From contig JAYKYS010000012.1 in the NCBI GenBank assembly GCA_036924285.1, forward strand, positions 14,446,001-14,510,000: a stretch of 64,000 nt of DNA, read 5' to 3'. Numbering within the stretch: the first letter of the stretch is position 1; every line of letters begins with the position of its first letter. The DNA comes from Asterella californica (lineage: Eukaryota > Streptophyta > Marchantiopsida > Marchantiales > Aytoniaceae). Of the stretch, positions 12,109 through 22,346 are shown piece after piece. The translations under genes were made by a program, and so were the position numbers. The notes beneath the pieces were generated by a model that was not told where the DNA came from, ran no database searches, and saw nothing but the letters and a program-made list of their open reading frames with translations.

Positions 12109-12547
12109 ATAAGTAAGTTCTAAGTTTCAGTTCCGAACAACCCAACGTTTCGTTTCCCACCGTTGCATCAAAGAGGAAGCATAGCTTTTCGCCAGCTTGA
12201 TTGTCTCTTAGTGGTGAGTTCTTCGACCGACCCTCTAAACTTCTGCGCATATTTGTAGGTAAGGTTCACGGATCCCTCGGCCGTGCGGGGAAGGTCAGAG
12301 GACAAACACCAAGAAGTGCAAGCAGGAAAAGGAGACCAAGGGTGGCGCTTACAAGCGCATTCAGTACAACTGGAGGTTAGTTACCTCGTGAGTTTTCTGT
12401 GTGTGATCTCTTTCTACATTATGAATCTAGCGGTCGTTCTCCCTCGCTGCATATGTTCACTCCTACTGACACCGATGTACTTGCTTGTGTGTGTGGCAGT
12501 TGTCGGCTTTCTGTAAGAAGCGATGTCCCAACCCTTCTCAGAAGCAG
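12109..12547 (+). pseudogene. Ribosomal protein eS30 (RPS30) pseudogene, intron-containing
   Basis: Non-processed copy of the intact gene at 22347-22761. The start codon ATG is ATA (12109-12111). Exon 2 begins at 12259 with the eS30 opening (GKVHGSL, then G-R-A-G-K) but small deletions after the QTP codons shift the frame. Two bases are lost at the exon-2 donor (CTCGTGAG instead of CTCGGGTGAG). Exon 3 (from 12500) has an altered GFGKK region, and the stop codon reads CAG at 12545-12547. The telo-box before the intact gene is also changed here. It cannot encode eS30. Confidence 0.9.
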
Positions 12548-12792
12548 ACGTTCGCGTTTTGTCTTGAAGATTCCCGATCACCCTACTGATTTGGGACTGG
12601 AGTAATGCAGCCGTCTCTGAGGTTCAGCTTGTGTTTGGGAGAAGTCACCGTGGAGCGACTTAGGCAAGTTCTGTACCTCGTGCTTCCTCCGCTTCGTCTT
12701 ATGTTGTAATATCCAGGACGCTTGAGAGTGAACATCCAAGAGACTAGCTCACGCAAATATTCACGTAGGTGAAATGCGTTCCTTGTCCTCTG

Positions 12793-12873
12793 CCACTACC
12801 GGGTGATGAGCAATTCATAGACCTGTGCTGAATTCTGATGAAACAACATGCACTACCAGCTGACGGTACGTGG
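12793..12873 (+). ncRNA. C/D-box snoRNA, U25/snR56-like (left copy)
   Basis: Copy of the snoRNA at 22995-23075. Box C GTGATGA is at 12803-12809, D' CTGA at 12828-12831, C' (C)TGATGA follows, and D CTGA is at 12860-12863. The closing stem (CCAC..ACCG with CGGTACGTGG) is intact. The D' guide is ATAGACCTGTG, differing from the right copy by one base next to D', so the 18S duplex is still nearly complete. Whether it is expressed beside a dead RPS30 cannot be told. Confidence 0.75.
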
Positions 12874-13044
12874 CGAGTAGATCTACATTTTTGTTTGTGC
12901 ATTATGACGTAGAGGTATATCACGTGCGTGATCTGTATGATGTTAAAGTGAAACATATCTCGTGAAGTACATTAAGCATATCGTGAGAGTTGTCTGTAGC
13001 CCTCAACTCACCTCCCCGTAAGTAGCTTGTATCTGTGTAGGTCG

Positions 13045-13120
13045 GGAAGTAAACGATGATCTATTCATAGAACTGTTCTGAATCCTTGTGTGGAACAAAC
13101 ATGCACCACCAACTGATGGC
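13045..13120 (+). ncRNA. Degenerate second copy of the U25-like snoRNA (left segment)
   Basis: A block with the same order as the snoRNA above: a near-C box ACGATGA (13053-13059), TTCATAGAACTGTT, CTGA (13078-13081), the AACAAACATGCACCACC stretch and CTGA (13113-13116). One base inside the guide differs, C' is weak and the closing stem is not obvious. It is probably a decayed tandem copy. A third, weaker echo lies at about 13226-13285 (CAGACCTGTTCAGA). Confidence 0.5.
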
Positions 13121-13740
13121 ATCACGGATAGTATTTATCGATTGTAACATAGTTCAGGAGCAGTCTGTTGAGGAACTTCACATTGCAATAGCCATAGGAA
13201 GTATTGTTACAGACCTTCTCTCGAGTGGTCAGACCTGTTCAGACTCGAAACCTGTGGAACCAACATGCAGTACAAACTGATGCTTTTCAAATATCTGTCT
13301 CCTTTATTTATGAAAGCGTACCTCTTGTGCCTTCGGTCCGGATATTATGAAGTTTTGATCAGGAGTGAGATTACAGCAACCTCGAGATGAGCCACTGATT
13401 GTTGCTCGAAAACAATACTCATGTACGGTCATTTAATTTCTAGCTGAGTTCGGCGTCCGATGTACCTTTCTTCACGTTAATGAGGTGTGATCTCTTGGCG
13501 TTGTTACAGTGTACCTTTTGAGGCTGCAGTAGTTTCGATGATTCCTTCTGCGGCCTGAGGTGATCTTGGAGCTGAACTATATAAGGCTTTGAACGCCCGC
13601 TCGTAAGACCTATACGTGCTCTGCGATGAGGTTGATGTTAGTGTAAAGTCAATCTCCGCGGCTTCTGTGAACGGGGTCAAGGATTTGGAGTTGCGAGTAT
13701 GACACCTGCTACTGATACTGTTAATCATTGCCATGAGTTG

Positions 13741-14082
13741 GCGCTGCCTGCATTTTCAGAGGATGGTTACGTGGCTTTACGCTTTACCACATGTCTACTC
13801 AGATTGAATTAAGTCCTCGTAGTGTGACGGTTTTTCTGCCAATATTACAAGATAACAGCGATTTTAAATCTGCAACCCTACGCTGCGAAGATCATAAAAA
13901 AATTACGGTTTCACACCGTACTTTTCACACTTAAGCCATGGTGCTGAACGTTTAACATTGTTTAGCTTACAGGAATGATTGAAAGCAATCATTCAGTTCT
14001 TACTGCAATACACGCGGTGCTTGCTCTTCACCTAACAACCGTCACACAGACTTTAAGAATACGTGTGGCTTAGAAGTTAGAA
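13741..14082. other. No gene recognised
   Basis: AT-rich stretch between the RPS30 duplication and the repeat starting at 14083. Nothing is supported here. Confidence 0.4.
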
Positions 14083-15368
14083 CTATAGAGTGAGAGTATC
14101 TTTGACGTTCACTACTAGTAGATACGGGAGTGGTTTGGACGGGGCTTGACCTTTACTGAGCATGCTCCGGGCCGAATCCGGTGCAACAGCACATCTGGCG
14201 AGAAGTGCGATTAGTCTGATTTCCTTAGAGGCCAATGCCGCTGTATGCAGCCTAAAGCAACCTGTGGAAATACTTCGGATGCCAGTTCTCGTCAGAAAGA
14301 CTATGCCGATGGCCCGTCTCTGACGGTGAAGGTGACCGTATAAAGGTGGCGAAATATTGTAGACATTGCTCGCAAAGGGACCTTGCAGGGGAGGGAAAAG
14401 AACGTGGAAATTTGTGGAAATTTGCTGAGAAAAGTTTTCAAGATGTAGTGTGAGAAGCGAAAAGAACACATTATTTATTTATCAGTGCCAGGATATCGTC
14501 CGCTGTTTACGGAATGGTTCCCTATATGTGCTTCAATCTTCTTTGAGGCATGACAGTTAGGATAGAGCACTTGTAAACTGCGAAAGGTAGTGTTGATATT
14601 GCACCCGGGCCAGAAGCCGATGTGACAGACTTCGTTCGGGAGCACTTTCTTCTGTAGCTCGTGTAGTTCATAGCGAGTCGTGCATAAAACTTTTACGACA
14701 CGTTGGAGCAAACCCAAATAAAGGAGCACCGAGCTGCTTCAGGTTCTCCGGAGCAATCTAATTCACCTCCAGGTGATTGGACGTGCTTCTCCTCAGTCTG
14801 CAACTAACGACGGTCCTTAACGGGTCTCGGTTCAATATGTATGCAATACAGAAGTAATTGCATACATACTGAATGCAATTACTTCAACAGACAGAAAGAA
14901 GGTAAAGATGAAAGACTGGTTCGATAGTGAACACTTCTGACCACAAAGCAAAGACCAAGACAGGTAGATAGAAGTAGGTGAGGGACTTCACAGTGGAGAG
15001 GGAGCGGAGAGAGAGTGTGAGGGAGGGTATTATACTGTGATAGAGGGGTTCTTTTTATATATTCTTTTTTAGTTTGTATTTTGTTTTTTTTATCTAAGAA
15101 TTGGCACATTTGATGGAGAGATGAGTGAATATTAAATAGTTTCAGATTTAGAGTTAGAGAGGGTCTTTTTTAGGGTTTTCTTGTCACATTTAGTGTATTT
15201 ATTTTTCTATCTACATATCAGGGTTCTTTTTTCTTTTTTTCTTTTTTCTTTTTTTCTTTTTTCTTTTTTGTTTTCTCTCTTTTTATTTTTATCTCTATTT
15301 TCTCTTTTCTGTTTGGAGATGTTTCTATCATGAGTATCGTTTGACCGAATATCGTCTTTTTTTTAGCT

Positions 15369-15953
15369 ATGGATACTCTCTCTCTCTTGAGATCGAGATT
15401 GATTCGAGACACACCATGTCCGGTGTGCAATCAGTTATTTATCTCGCAAGAGATAAAATTTCATGTGAGAAAGATGCACAAGAGTTATGATACGACCACA
15501 TGGGATGTCCATGTTAGCCGAGATCGGAGATCTACACGTGCAGTCATTATGGCACCATTAGTCCTTCTTTCTGGAGTTCTTCCAGAGTCGTGGGAGTGGT
15601 TGAGAGGTCACTCTGGCACTATTCTGAGTTTGTTCGAGACGAGTTTCTCTTGTTCGCGTTTGTTCCATCGGTTACCTCGTGATCTTCATGACGAGGTGAG
15701 ACAGACATTCCGTCTACCTCTTGACATGTTGGCACGGAACACCAAGGACGAGACGGCATGGTTACTGTTTCTCCTACTTCCTCGTTGGTGTCTCCGTTAT
15801 ACTCGAGGTGGCATACGAGGACATCGGGAGGTGACGGTCCGTCTTCGAAGATTCCGTGCAGGTGATTGGGCGGCCTTACAAGAGGAATCAATCCGTGCGG
15901 TACGAGGTTCTCCATACGCTCTTAGTGAATCTTTCCATCTCAGGAGATACTAG
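15369..15953 (+). pseudogene. N-terminal part of non-LTR retrotransposon ORF (C2H2 finger plus pre-RT region)
   Basis: A 194-residue frame. Residues ~21-41 form a finger CPVCNQLF....HVRKMH (CX2CX11HX4H), as at the N-terminus of R2-like and related non-LTR elements. Further on, WLLFLLLPRWCLR, RGG and VRLRRFRAGDWAALQEE correspond to the conserved segment just before the reverse-transcriptase domain in these elements. The frame then stops, and no RT motif (such as F/YxDD) follows. It is called a remnant because the polymerase is missing. Confidence 0.65.
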
Positions 15954-16207
15954 AGTTTGACTTCGCTCTTGTTCGGACAAGGATGCAGGTTCTTGACTCA
16001 TAGCTCGACCTTGCATTAGAGCGTTTAGACTCGCACCGACTATCTTCTCTACAGCGATGAGGTTCCGCCTAAGCTTGAGTCCAGCTTGTTGCTTCGGCAC
16101 TATCCACCTGCGAGTGCGGTGTCTCGCTCGACACATCGGATCGTCATCTTGCTCGATGTCCTCATGATGGAGAGCGGATAACTACTCATGATGCCATCAG
16201 AGACGTC

Positions 16208-16774
16208 GTGTTTGTCTTAGCACGAGAGAGCGGTCACATGACTTGGAGAGAGCGTTGGTATGCCCTTCAGACAAGAGGATCAATGAGAGCTGACTTGTAC
16301 ATGATGAGGGAGGATCAGATCTCAGTGGCTGATGTGGTTGTCACGAATCCGACACGAGACTCAGTGGCGGCACAAGTGATCATCCATCTCCCAAGATGGA
16401 CGACAGGCGTGGCGACAGCAGCAAAGGTGACCAAGTATAGAGGTATGCAAGTGGGACATCGCTTCATCCCCTTAGCTTTAGAGATATACGGATCGACAAG
16501 CTTGGAGTTTGACGTCTTTCTGAGAGATTGCGCTAGAGCTTATCATGAGAGGCGCCAAGGGGTACCACTTTCTCTTTCTTTTTGCACCACGATTTTTAGA
16601 CAGCGAGTTTCCATTGCTCTACAGAGAGCTTTAGCAAGCGCCATTCACAAAAGAGCAATCGTAGTAGGTGATGTTTCTTCTGGTGCATCAATTGTTTGCA
16701 GACATACTGACTTTCTGGTCTCCGATATTATAAATGCGACAGATAATTTTAGAGCTACTGATAGCGGGGCTTAG
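16208..16774 (+). pseudogene. C-terminal RLE-like part of non-LTR retrotransposon ORF
   Basis: The frame is open from about 16190 and reads HDAIRDVV..LARESGHM, then RADLYM....VADVVVTNP, then AKVTKYRGM and HRFIPLALEIYGS. This order matches the C-terminal restriction-like endonuclease region of RLE-bearing LINEs (PD..D..K, then K.KY). Here the first catalytic pair reads AD instead of PD. The end, SIALQRALASAIHKRAI, is also typical. It lies in a different frame from the 5' fragment. The clade (R2, CRE, Utopia or other) cannot be settled by eye. Confidence 0.6.
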
Positions 16775-17749
16775 TCTCGCTATTCTTCCCTTCGAGGTGG
16801 TTGTTGCTTGGCCCTTCGGGTCCTTCTTTTCCTTGTAAGGCTTGATGAGGTCTTCCCATCCGTTTGCTATTCATTGGTTCGCGTTTTTCTTCTCAGACAA
16901 GGGACAACGGTGGAAGTGTTAAGATAACTAGGGTAAGGTAGTGGGTGTATTCTGCAACAATTCTCCAGGCTGACCTCCCATCAAAGCTATTTACATCACT
17001 AACTGCTTGGACACATGGCCTCTAGTAGTCTAGTCCTATCAGGCTCCATGGACAGGCATTCATTCTAACTGAGAACACTCCCCTCGTAGAGAACTCTGTA
17101 CACCAGCAGAAGTTCATTCCAGACATCAAAATCATAAAGAACAGGTCTCGTGTACGAAAACCTTTCACAGTGTTTGCTAGGTCAAGGGTCTCGCGAGAGG
17201 TTGGAGAAGGCCAGCAAGTGAGTTGCGGGTTGAAAAATTTCCAAAACGTGTCATGGTAAAGTCTGTTAGAGAGAGGTAGAGATAGATTGAGAAAAAAATT
17301 GACCTTCATTATCCATGTACATAGCTTCCTTCAAAAATGGAGCAGAAATATCAGATATGTGCGTTGGTTCCGAAAACAGAAGAAAAAATGTCCGGAAATT
17401 TACTGTGTGTTCTTTCTCTCACCATCGCAACCTGCAAAGACTTCGCTTCCCACGGTCCAAATCTAGCTCAATCTCGCGCAATGTGCACAACCAAGAAAAA
17501 GAATACGCATTCAGTTTTTGAACATTTGTTCCTCTGTTTTCGGAGCCAATGCACATATTTGATATTTTTGCTTCAAGAGCTTTTCAAAGCATGTAATCAC
17601 TTCAAATTTATTGTTTATAAAATAAACAAATTTGTAACCATTAGGATCATCCTTAAAAAAGAGAAAATATCTTGCTCATCCAATGAAATTGACACTCATT
17701 GGACAACAGACATCCGAATGGAAACAGTCTCTTGGTTGTTATGCACAAT

Positions 17750-18979
17750 CTCATACATGCATTGTGGAGAATGTACGTTGATGTTTTTCTCCTTTTGCAC
17801 ATCATTCACAAAAAGGACCAGCAACTTATCGAAAGTTTGAAGGCAGACCTTTCACCGTTTTCTCCTGTTGCATCTTCATGATAGTGGTTAGATTTATGTG
17901 CTCTAACAAAAAATGCCGTAACATGATATCATCCGGTTGAAAGCTTGCCAATGTAGATGTTATAGCATTTGCTTCAATCGTTAAAATGTGAAAATAAAAT
18001 TTATACAACTTTTCATGTCTATTCCTTTCCATCATATCTACATTATTATGTTCAATGAGAACACATCTTTTCTTATAAAACACCTTATGTATATCTTTGT
18101 CCGCAGCTTGACTTATTGAAAATAAATTCTTTTTTAGTACCGAGACATACAATACATTGTAGAAAATACCAAGAAAATTATGATATTTATTCTCATCATA
18201 ATCTTGACATCTCCTACTCTTTCGATCCACAACTTGAGATCATCAACGACATGTATGAACCATGAACCAAAAAGAATTGATTTGAAACTATGAAATCAAT
18301 CCTTACGGCTCGTAATGTGTTCACTTGCTCCATCATCTGCAAACCATGTATCATCAATTTTTACTTTTGATGTAGATCCTGCCATGAAGCCAACACTGTT
18401 GGCACTGTTGGCTCCATCTTCTTTAATGAGACACCTTTTGAATTTCGGTTCAAAAGGTTCAATGAGCCTTCTTCTCGCATCGAACGTAGTTGGTTCTCTT
18501 CTTCAACTCCACAATGTACTCCTTTGAATTCTTGGCATGCATTTTATCCCTTGCTGAAGAATGTCTGTGTACTGCCAACATTGACATATTCCTTTCAAAT
18601 GTAAAGAGTTCTTCCTACTCCATCTTGAGATAAAAAAACCGTTACTGCAAGATGAACTTGTTTTCTAAGACTTTATGCTCATTAATCACACTCAGATGTT
18701 TCCACATCTCATTTGAAGTTTTGCACTTCAACAATTGATGAACAAACTCATCCTCTAAAGATGCACAGATATACATCTTTGCAAACTTATCCTTTTTATG
18801 CTACTACGCTTCTCTATCAAGTCCTTTAAGAATGACAACTTGCTAGAACTCACTCTCGTCAACGACTCCAACTCCTTTGTATCCAACAACATAGAGATCT
18901 CGAATTTCCACAATTGGATATTTTGTCCTTGGAATGTTGAGATATGAGAGACATCATTAATGTCTGTTTTACTTCCCAT
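17750..18979 (-). mobile_element. Ty1/copia retrotransposon remnant (gag, protease, pre-integrase)
   Basis: Read on the minus strand from 18979. A gag opens with MGSKTDINDVSHI....FQGQNIQLWKFE..MLLD, followed by KCKTSNEMWKHLSVINEHK (UBN2 gag). A protease remnant near 18350 reads TWFADDGASEHIT, with the catalytic DSG changed to DDG. The pre-integrase region (17826-18230) has NVLYVSVLKKNLFSISQA and HINLTTIMKMQQEKTVKGLP. Stops and frameshifts break all parts, the integrase core and RT are missing, and no LTR was identified. Confidence 0.8.
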
Positions 18980-19194
18980 TGAGAACTAAAATATATACAG
19001 ACTACGACCAAGATTGATAATATCCACGCAGAGCTTTTTTACATACGTGGACCCATAACATGTTGGTAACTAAGAATGAAGATTGCACATAAGATTGGAA
19101 AGTATCAAAAATTAGATCACGACAGTCTCTTATCACCTCTACATTGATGTACATGAGACTCGATTGTACCTCAAGTCATACCATAGTATGTAAC

Positions 19195-19680
19195 TAGAAG
19201 AAACTATTGTCGTACACATAGACATCGTTACACAACATACATCGCTGTTATAGATACCACACATACACATAATACATGGACAATGTCATACACACACAAA
19301 TGTACAAGAATAATGATATGTACTCACTCCATCATGTCAACTGACACTACACAAACACTAAAGTCGAGCCATATCAACTCTTCGCATCAAAGAAGATTAC
19401 GCTCACCAAGACTATCTACCATAGCTAAGAGCTTGAAGGCTCGACTCGAAGAACTGAAGCCTACAAGCCTTACCTACGAAGTATACCCCTAGTAGGACTA
19501 GCTCAAGAACCCGTCCTAACTGCACTAACGACCCTATCAAGACTAGCCATTACGCACTCGATCAAGCCGAAGTTGTCGTGCGCATACATATTGTTACACA
19601 ACATACATCACGTCAGAGGTACCACACATACACATAACACATGGACGATGTCATACACATATACAAGTGTACCACAATCG
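19195..19680 (+). repeat. LTR-like repeat, inverted relative to 21240-21560, partly duplicated
   Basis: The stretch 19205-19510 (GTTACACAACATACATCGCTG, CCACACATACACATAA, AAGTATACCCCTAGTAGG) reappears in reverse complement at 21560-21240. A second partial copy begins at 19566. The two flank the gypsy remnant between them in opposite orientations, so they are not a normal pair of direct LTRs. Confidence 0.6.
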
Positions 19681-19799
19681 TCTCTCTAACTGACGATTAG
19701 GTCTCTCTAACTCCAGATAGTCTCATATCTCAACTACTCACATACACCTTCGTGGGTGCAAAGATCAGGAAACCGAGTGCTACATCGTCCTATTGTTAG

Positions 19800-20850
19800 T
19801 TGCATGTCTGCAATCCATACCCCGCAAAGATCTAATCAGCTATCCTTGTTATATACGCCGAGGACAAACCCACCATCCAGTAAGAACGACACTGAGAGAT
19901 GGAGTCTTTGAACACGACATGTGTCAACCTCTAGAACAATCATCACACACCAACATACAAGCTGCTCCACCAGCAGATCCACACAACATACACCTCAAGC
20001 TCGCACTTACAACCACTAAGCTTGAGTCAATAGTACCAACAATGTTTGGAAGATGACATGGTGCGTAATTACGCACATGTTTCAAACAACACCATCATGA
20101 CCCTCTAACATGAGTACTATAGAAGATAACACCTCACACACTCGTAAAATAGTGCATCTTGCGGTCTCATCTCCGTTGTCGGTGCAGTCTGATGCAGATA
20201 CAATCCTCAAGATGAAACATACAATCGACAATCGATAACCTCCTCCTCGAATAGTCACATATCGCAAAATGTGTCTCTATGCTTAGTAATCGTTAAGTTC
20301 TCAAAAGCCATAGACATGACTTTTTGAAATATCTCGACTCGTTGAGAACATGCTCTCACTTACATATCCGGGTCATCAAGGTTCAACACCTTATCAGAAT
20401 CACGACGAATGACCGAAGATAGATCTGGATCTCGATCATACAATAGAAAATACGGTGAGAAAAAAGCCAAAGACGCTTGCCGACTAAATCGATAGCCCTT
20501 AGCCAACCATGATAACTGTAAATCTTAATCTCTCAAGTGATCATTCTGCAAGCTATACTTGTGCAATCCTCTCCTCACCGTCTGAACTATCTCTCTGTCA
20601 AAATATCCGTCTCATGATAATCTCGAGATGTAATCTGATGATCAATCAGCGCTTGATCACACAAGGCATGAAACTCACCAAGAAACTCTATACCTTGATC
20701 CGTCAACACTTCAGCTGATGCTCCAAAATGACTTAGCACTCGATCTAAGGATGCATACGATATCCCTTCACTCATCTTGTCTGGTAATACCATCAACTCA
20801 ATCCACTTAGAGGAGTGCTCCATCATCATCAACACATATTAGTGGTGACG
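19800..20850 (-). pseudogene. Ty3/gypsy integrase remnant followed by a PHD finger
   Basis: On the minus strand the integrase core reads EHSSKWIELMVLPDK, DRVLSHFGASAEVLTDQG and EFLGEFHALCDQALIDHQ, including the D..D35E-type residues TDQG and E. After several stops the C-terminal part (about 20250-20100) reads RYVTIRGGGYR and LSSIVLMLEGHDG. Further on (20000-19855) a PHD zinc finger is readable: CMLCGSAGGAACMLVCDDC, then SRG, a stop in place of Trp, HMSC, and WWVCPRR, where the last Cys has become Arg. The element is dead. Confidence 0.7.
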
Positions 20851-21239
20851 TACGATCAACAATAAGACTCATGCAAAATCCAAGTTCCAACTATAACCCA
20901 ACACTAGTGTAAAGACAGTTGATCTCAAAATTAGTTGACTACTACAATCGATCACTACAGTTAACTTTTTTTCTCAGCCCTTCGTGTCTTACCGTGGCTC
21001 TGATTTCTGATACATACGAATAAACGTGCTCTACTGACTTCACGAGTTTATCTTCTTTTGATGATATCAAAAAAGATATATTTGTTATAGAAAAATACTA
21101 TAGTAAACTTTGTTGAAAATCGAAATTAATAGATAACTATTAAATGTTAGTCGTGCTAGTAATTGTGAAAACATCCCTGTCACGTCAGTTTGGTAACTCG
21201 GCTAGGTTGACCGAGTGCGAAGTGGCGGACCCCGGTAAG

Positions 21240-21560
21240 GCCGTTAGGGCAAGTTGATGAGAGTGCCCACAAGGGGTATACTTCGCAAGTAGGGGCTTGG
21301 AGACCTCAGTTCTTCAAGTTGAGCCTTCAAGCTCATGGCTATGGTGAGTAGTCTTGTGAATGGGATCTGGATTCTCTGCGAGCACAAAGTGGATTTGGCT
21401 CGACTGTAGTGATTGTCTAATGCCAGTTGGCATGGTGGAGGGAGTACATACCTTGTTATCACTTGAAGAACACTTGTGTATGTGTATGTGTGGTGTTCCT
21501 TTGACAGCGATGTATGTTGTGTAGCGATGTGTATGCGCACGACATCCCAAACAACCCATA
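21240..21560 (-). repeat. LTR-like repeat, inverted partner of 19195-19510
   Basis: Reverse complement of the repeat described at 19195-19510, with the same order of landmarks (CACAACATACATCGCTG, CACACATACACA, GAAGTATACCCC). It lies upstream of the gypsy integrase remnant in its reading direction. Confidence 0.6.
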
Positions 21561-21606
21561 ACTGAAGTGCAAGGCGACGCGCTTCCGGGTACGAGAGAGA
21601 CTTCAT

Positions 21607-22217
21607 ATCAAACTAAAGAGATATGTTAATTAAATACAATAATTTATCACCTAGCGGTACTAGCCGAAAGGATTATGATAAATTAAGCTTGCTGTACTAA
21701 GCAACATAAACTGACCGTGGCTCCTTAGGAATCTGAAGGCGACTATAAATGATTATGAGGGTACGTTGGAAAATCTCCGGATGATAACAAGGGTGAACTC
21801 CATTAACTAAACCAAAGATATATTTCGAAGAAATAAAAATATTGTTATCTTTAAAAAGGAAGTTTCCTGGAAAGGGTGAAAAGATATAAGAATAAGACCC
21901 GGCAAGTGCTGGATGCGTTCTGATATATACTTGAGAAATCAGAGCAACAAATTTTGAAGAAAAAAAATAAATGAATGAATATCAAGCCCGAAAGAACCAA
22001 AGAGTCAAAAGGCAAAAAAAAACAATACAAAGTCAATAACACAAAGTAAAAGCAAAACTTAAGGTAACTTTACTAGTAAGTAAACATAGTGAACATTGAT
22101 AGTGTTCGTGTTCGCTACAGGAACGCAGTTGATCACTCAACTGTGTTTGTGGGTTTTACGGGGCAGCACGCGTCTATGAATTGAGGTTGTGCTCCAAAGC
22201 CTAACTCGTGATGATCG
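21607..22217. other. AT-rich spacer before RPS30
   Basis: No reading frame of interest. The last ~150 bases (TGATCACTCAACTGTGTTTG, GGGGCAGCACGCG) probably hold the distal RPS30 promoter. Confidence 0.4.
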
Positions 22218-22226
22218 AACCCTAAA
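22218..22226 (+). promoter_or_regulatory. Telo-box in the RPS30 promoter
   Basis: AACCCTAAA at 22218-22226, about 120 bases before the RPS30 ATG. This element (AAACCCTAA core) is common in plant ribosomal-protein promoters. A pyrimidine-rich CTCCTCTCTCC run follows at about 22250. In the pseudogene copy the same place reads GACCTAAG, so the box is lost there. Confidence 0.6.
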
Positions 22227-22346
22227 TATCGTCTGCGAAGGCGTTTGCACTCCTCTCTCCGGCTAAGGCTGTTCGGTTTTCGTTGATTTCGCTCGCAGTA
22301 GCATCGCTCTCGTAGCTGTACTTCGTGCGCTCTCCATCAGGTCACC

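Larger units (their letters stand above)
11966..13705 (+). repeat. Left copy of a ~1.7 kb segmental duplication (RPS30 plus snoRNA unit)
   Basis: This segment matches 22218-23940 in the same orientation along most of its length: the leader, both introns, exons, the snoRNA and further downstream blocks such as the CTCTGCGATGAGGTTGATG stretch near the right edge. Introns are retained, so it is a DNA-level duplication and not a processed copy. Scattered substitutions and small indels separate the copies. The left one carries all the inactivating changes in the RPS30 part. Confidence 0.85.
14951..16915 (+). mobile_element. Internally deleted non-LTR retrotransposon of the RLE type
   Basis: The ends are set by comparison with the uninterrupted paralogue at 33.87-33.95 kb. 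The element begins with a purine-rich leader, then a long TTTTTTC tract (15223-15270), then two coding fragments (15369-15953 and 16208-16774). The first has the N-terminal zinc finger and the pre-RT region. The second has the C-terminal endonuclease-like region. There is no room for the central reverse transcriptase, so the copy is a deletion derivative of about 1.97 kb. No clear target-site duplication is visible at the borders. Confidence 0.7.
14083..17165 (+). repeat. Paralogue of 33600-34720 (inverted), interrupted by a 2-kb insertion
   Basis: Bases 14083-14950 and 16916-17165 match, in reverse-complement order, the continuous stretch 34720-33600. Landmarks are the TAGTAG..GGG..GG..GACGG run, TCTGCAACTAACGA.GGTCCTTAA, GGTTCAATATGTATGCAAT, CACTTCTGACCACAAA and GGTAGTGGGTGTATTCTGCA. 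The right edge also shares about 50 bases with the NSE3 intron near 31150. An inverted repeat of 13 bp (GAAGTAATTGCAT) lies at 14851-14885. Confidence 0.75.

Noticed and set aside
15218..15430. Lys/Glu-rich minus-strand peptide
   Set aside because: Direct translation of the TTTTTTC tract; low complexity only.
17022..17309. Minus-strand 95-codon frame
   Set aside because: Part of the dispersed paralogous repeat (matches NSE3 non-coding flank), not a gene.
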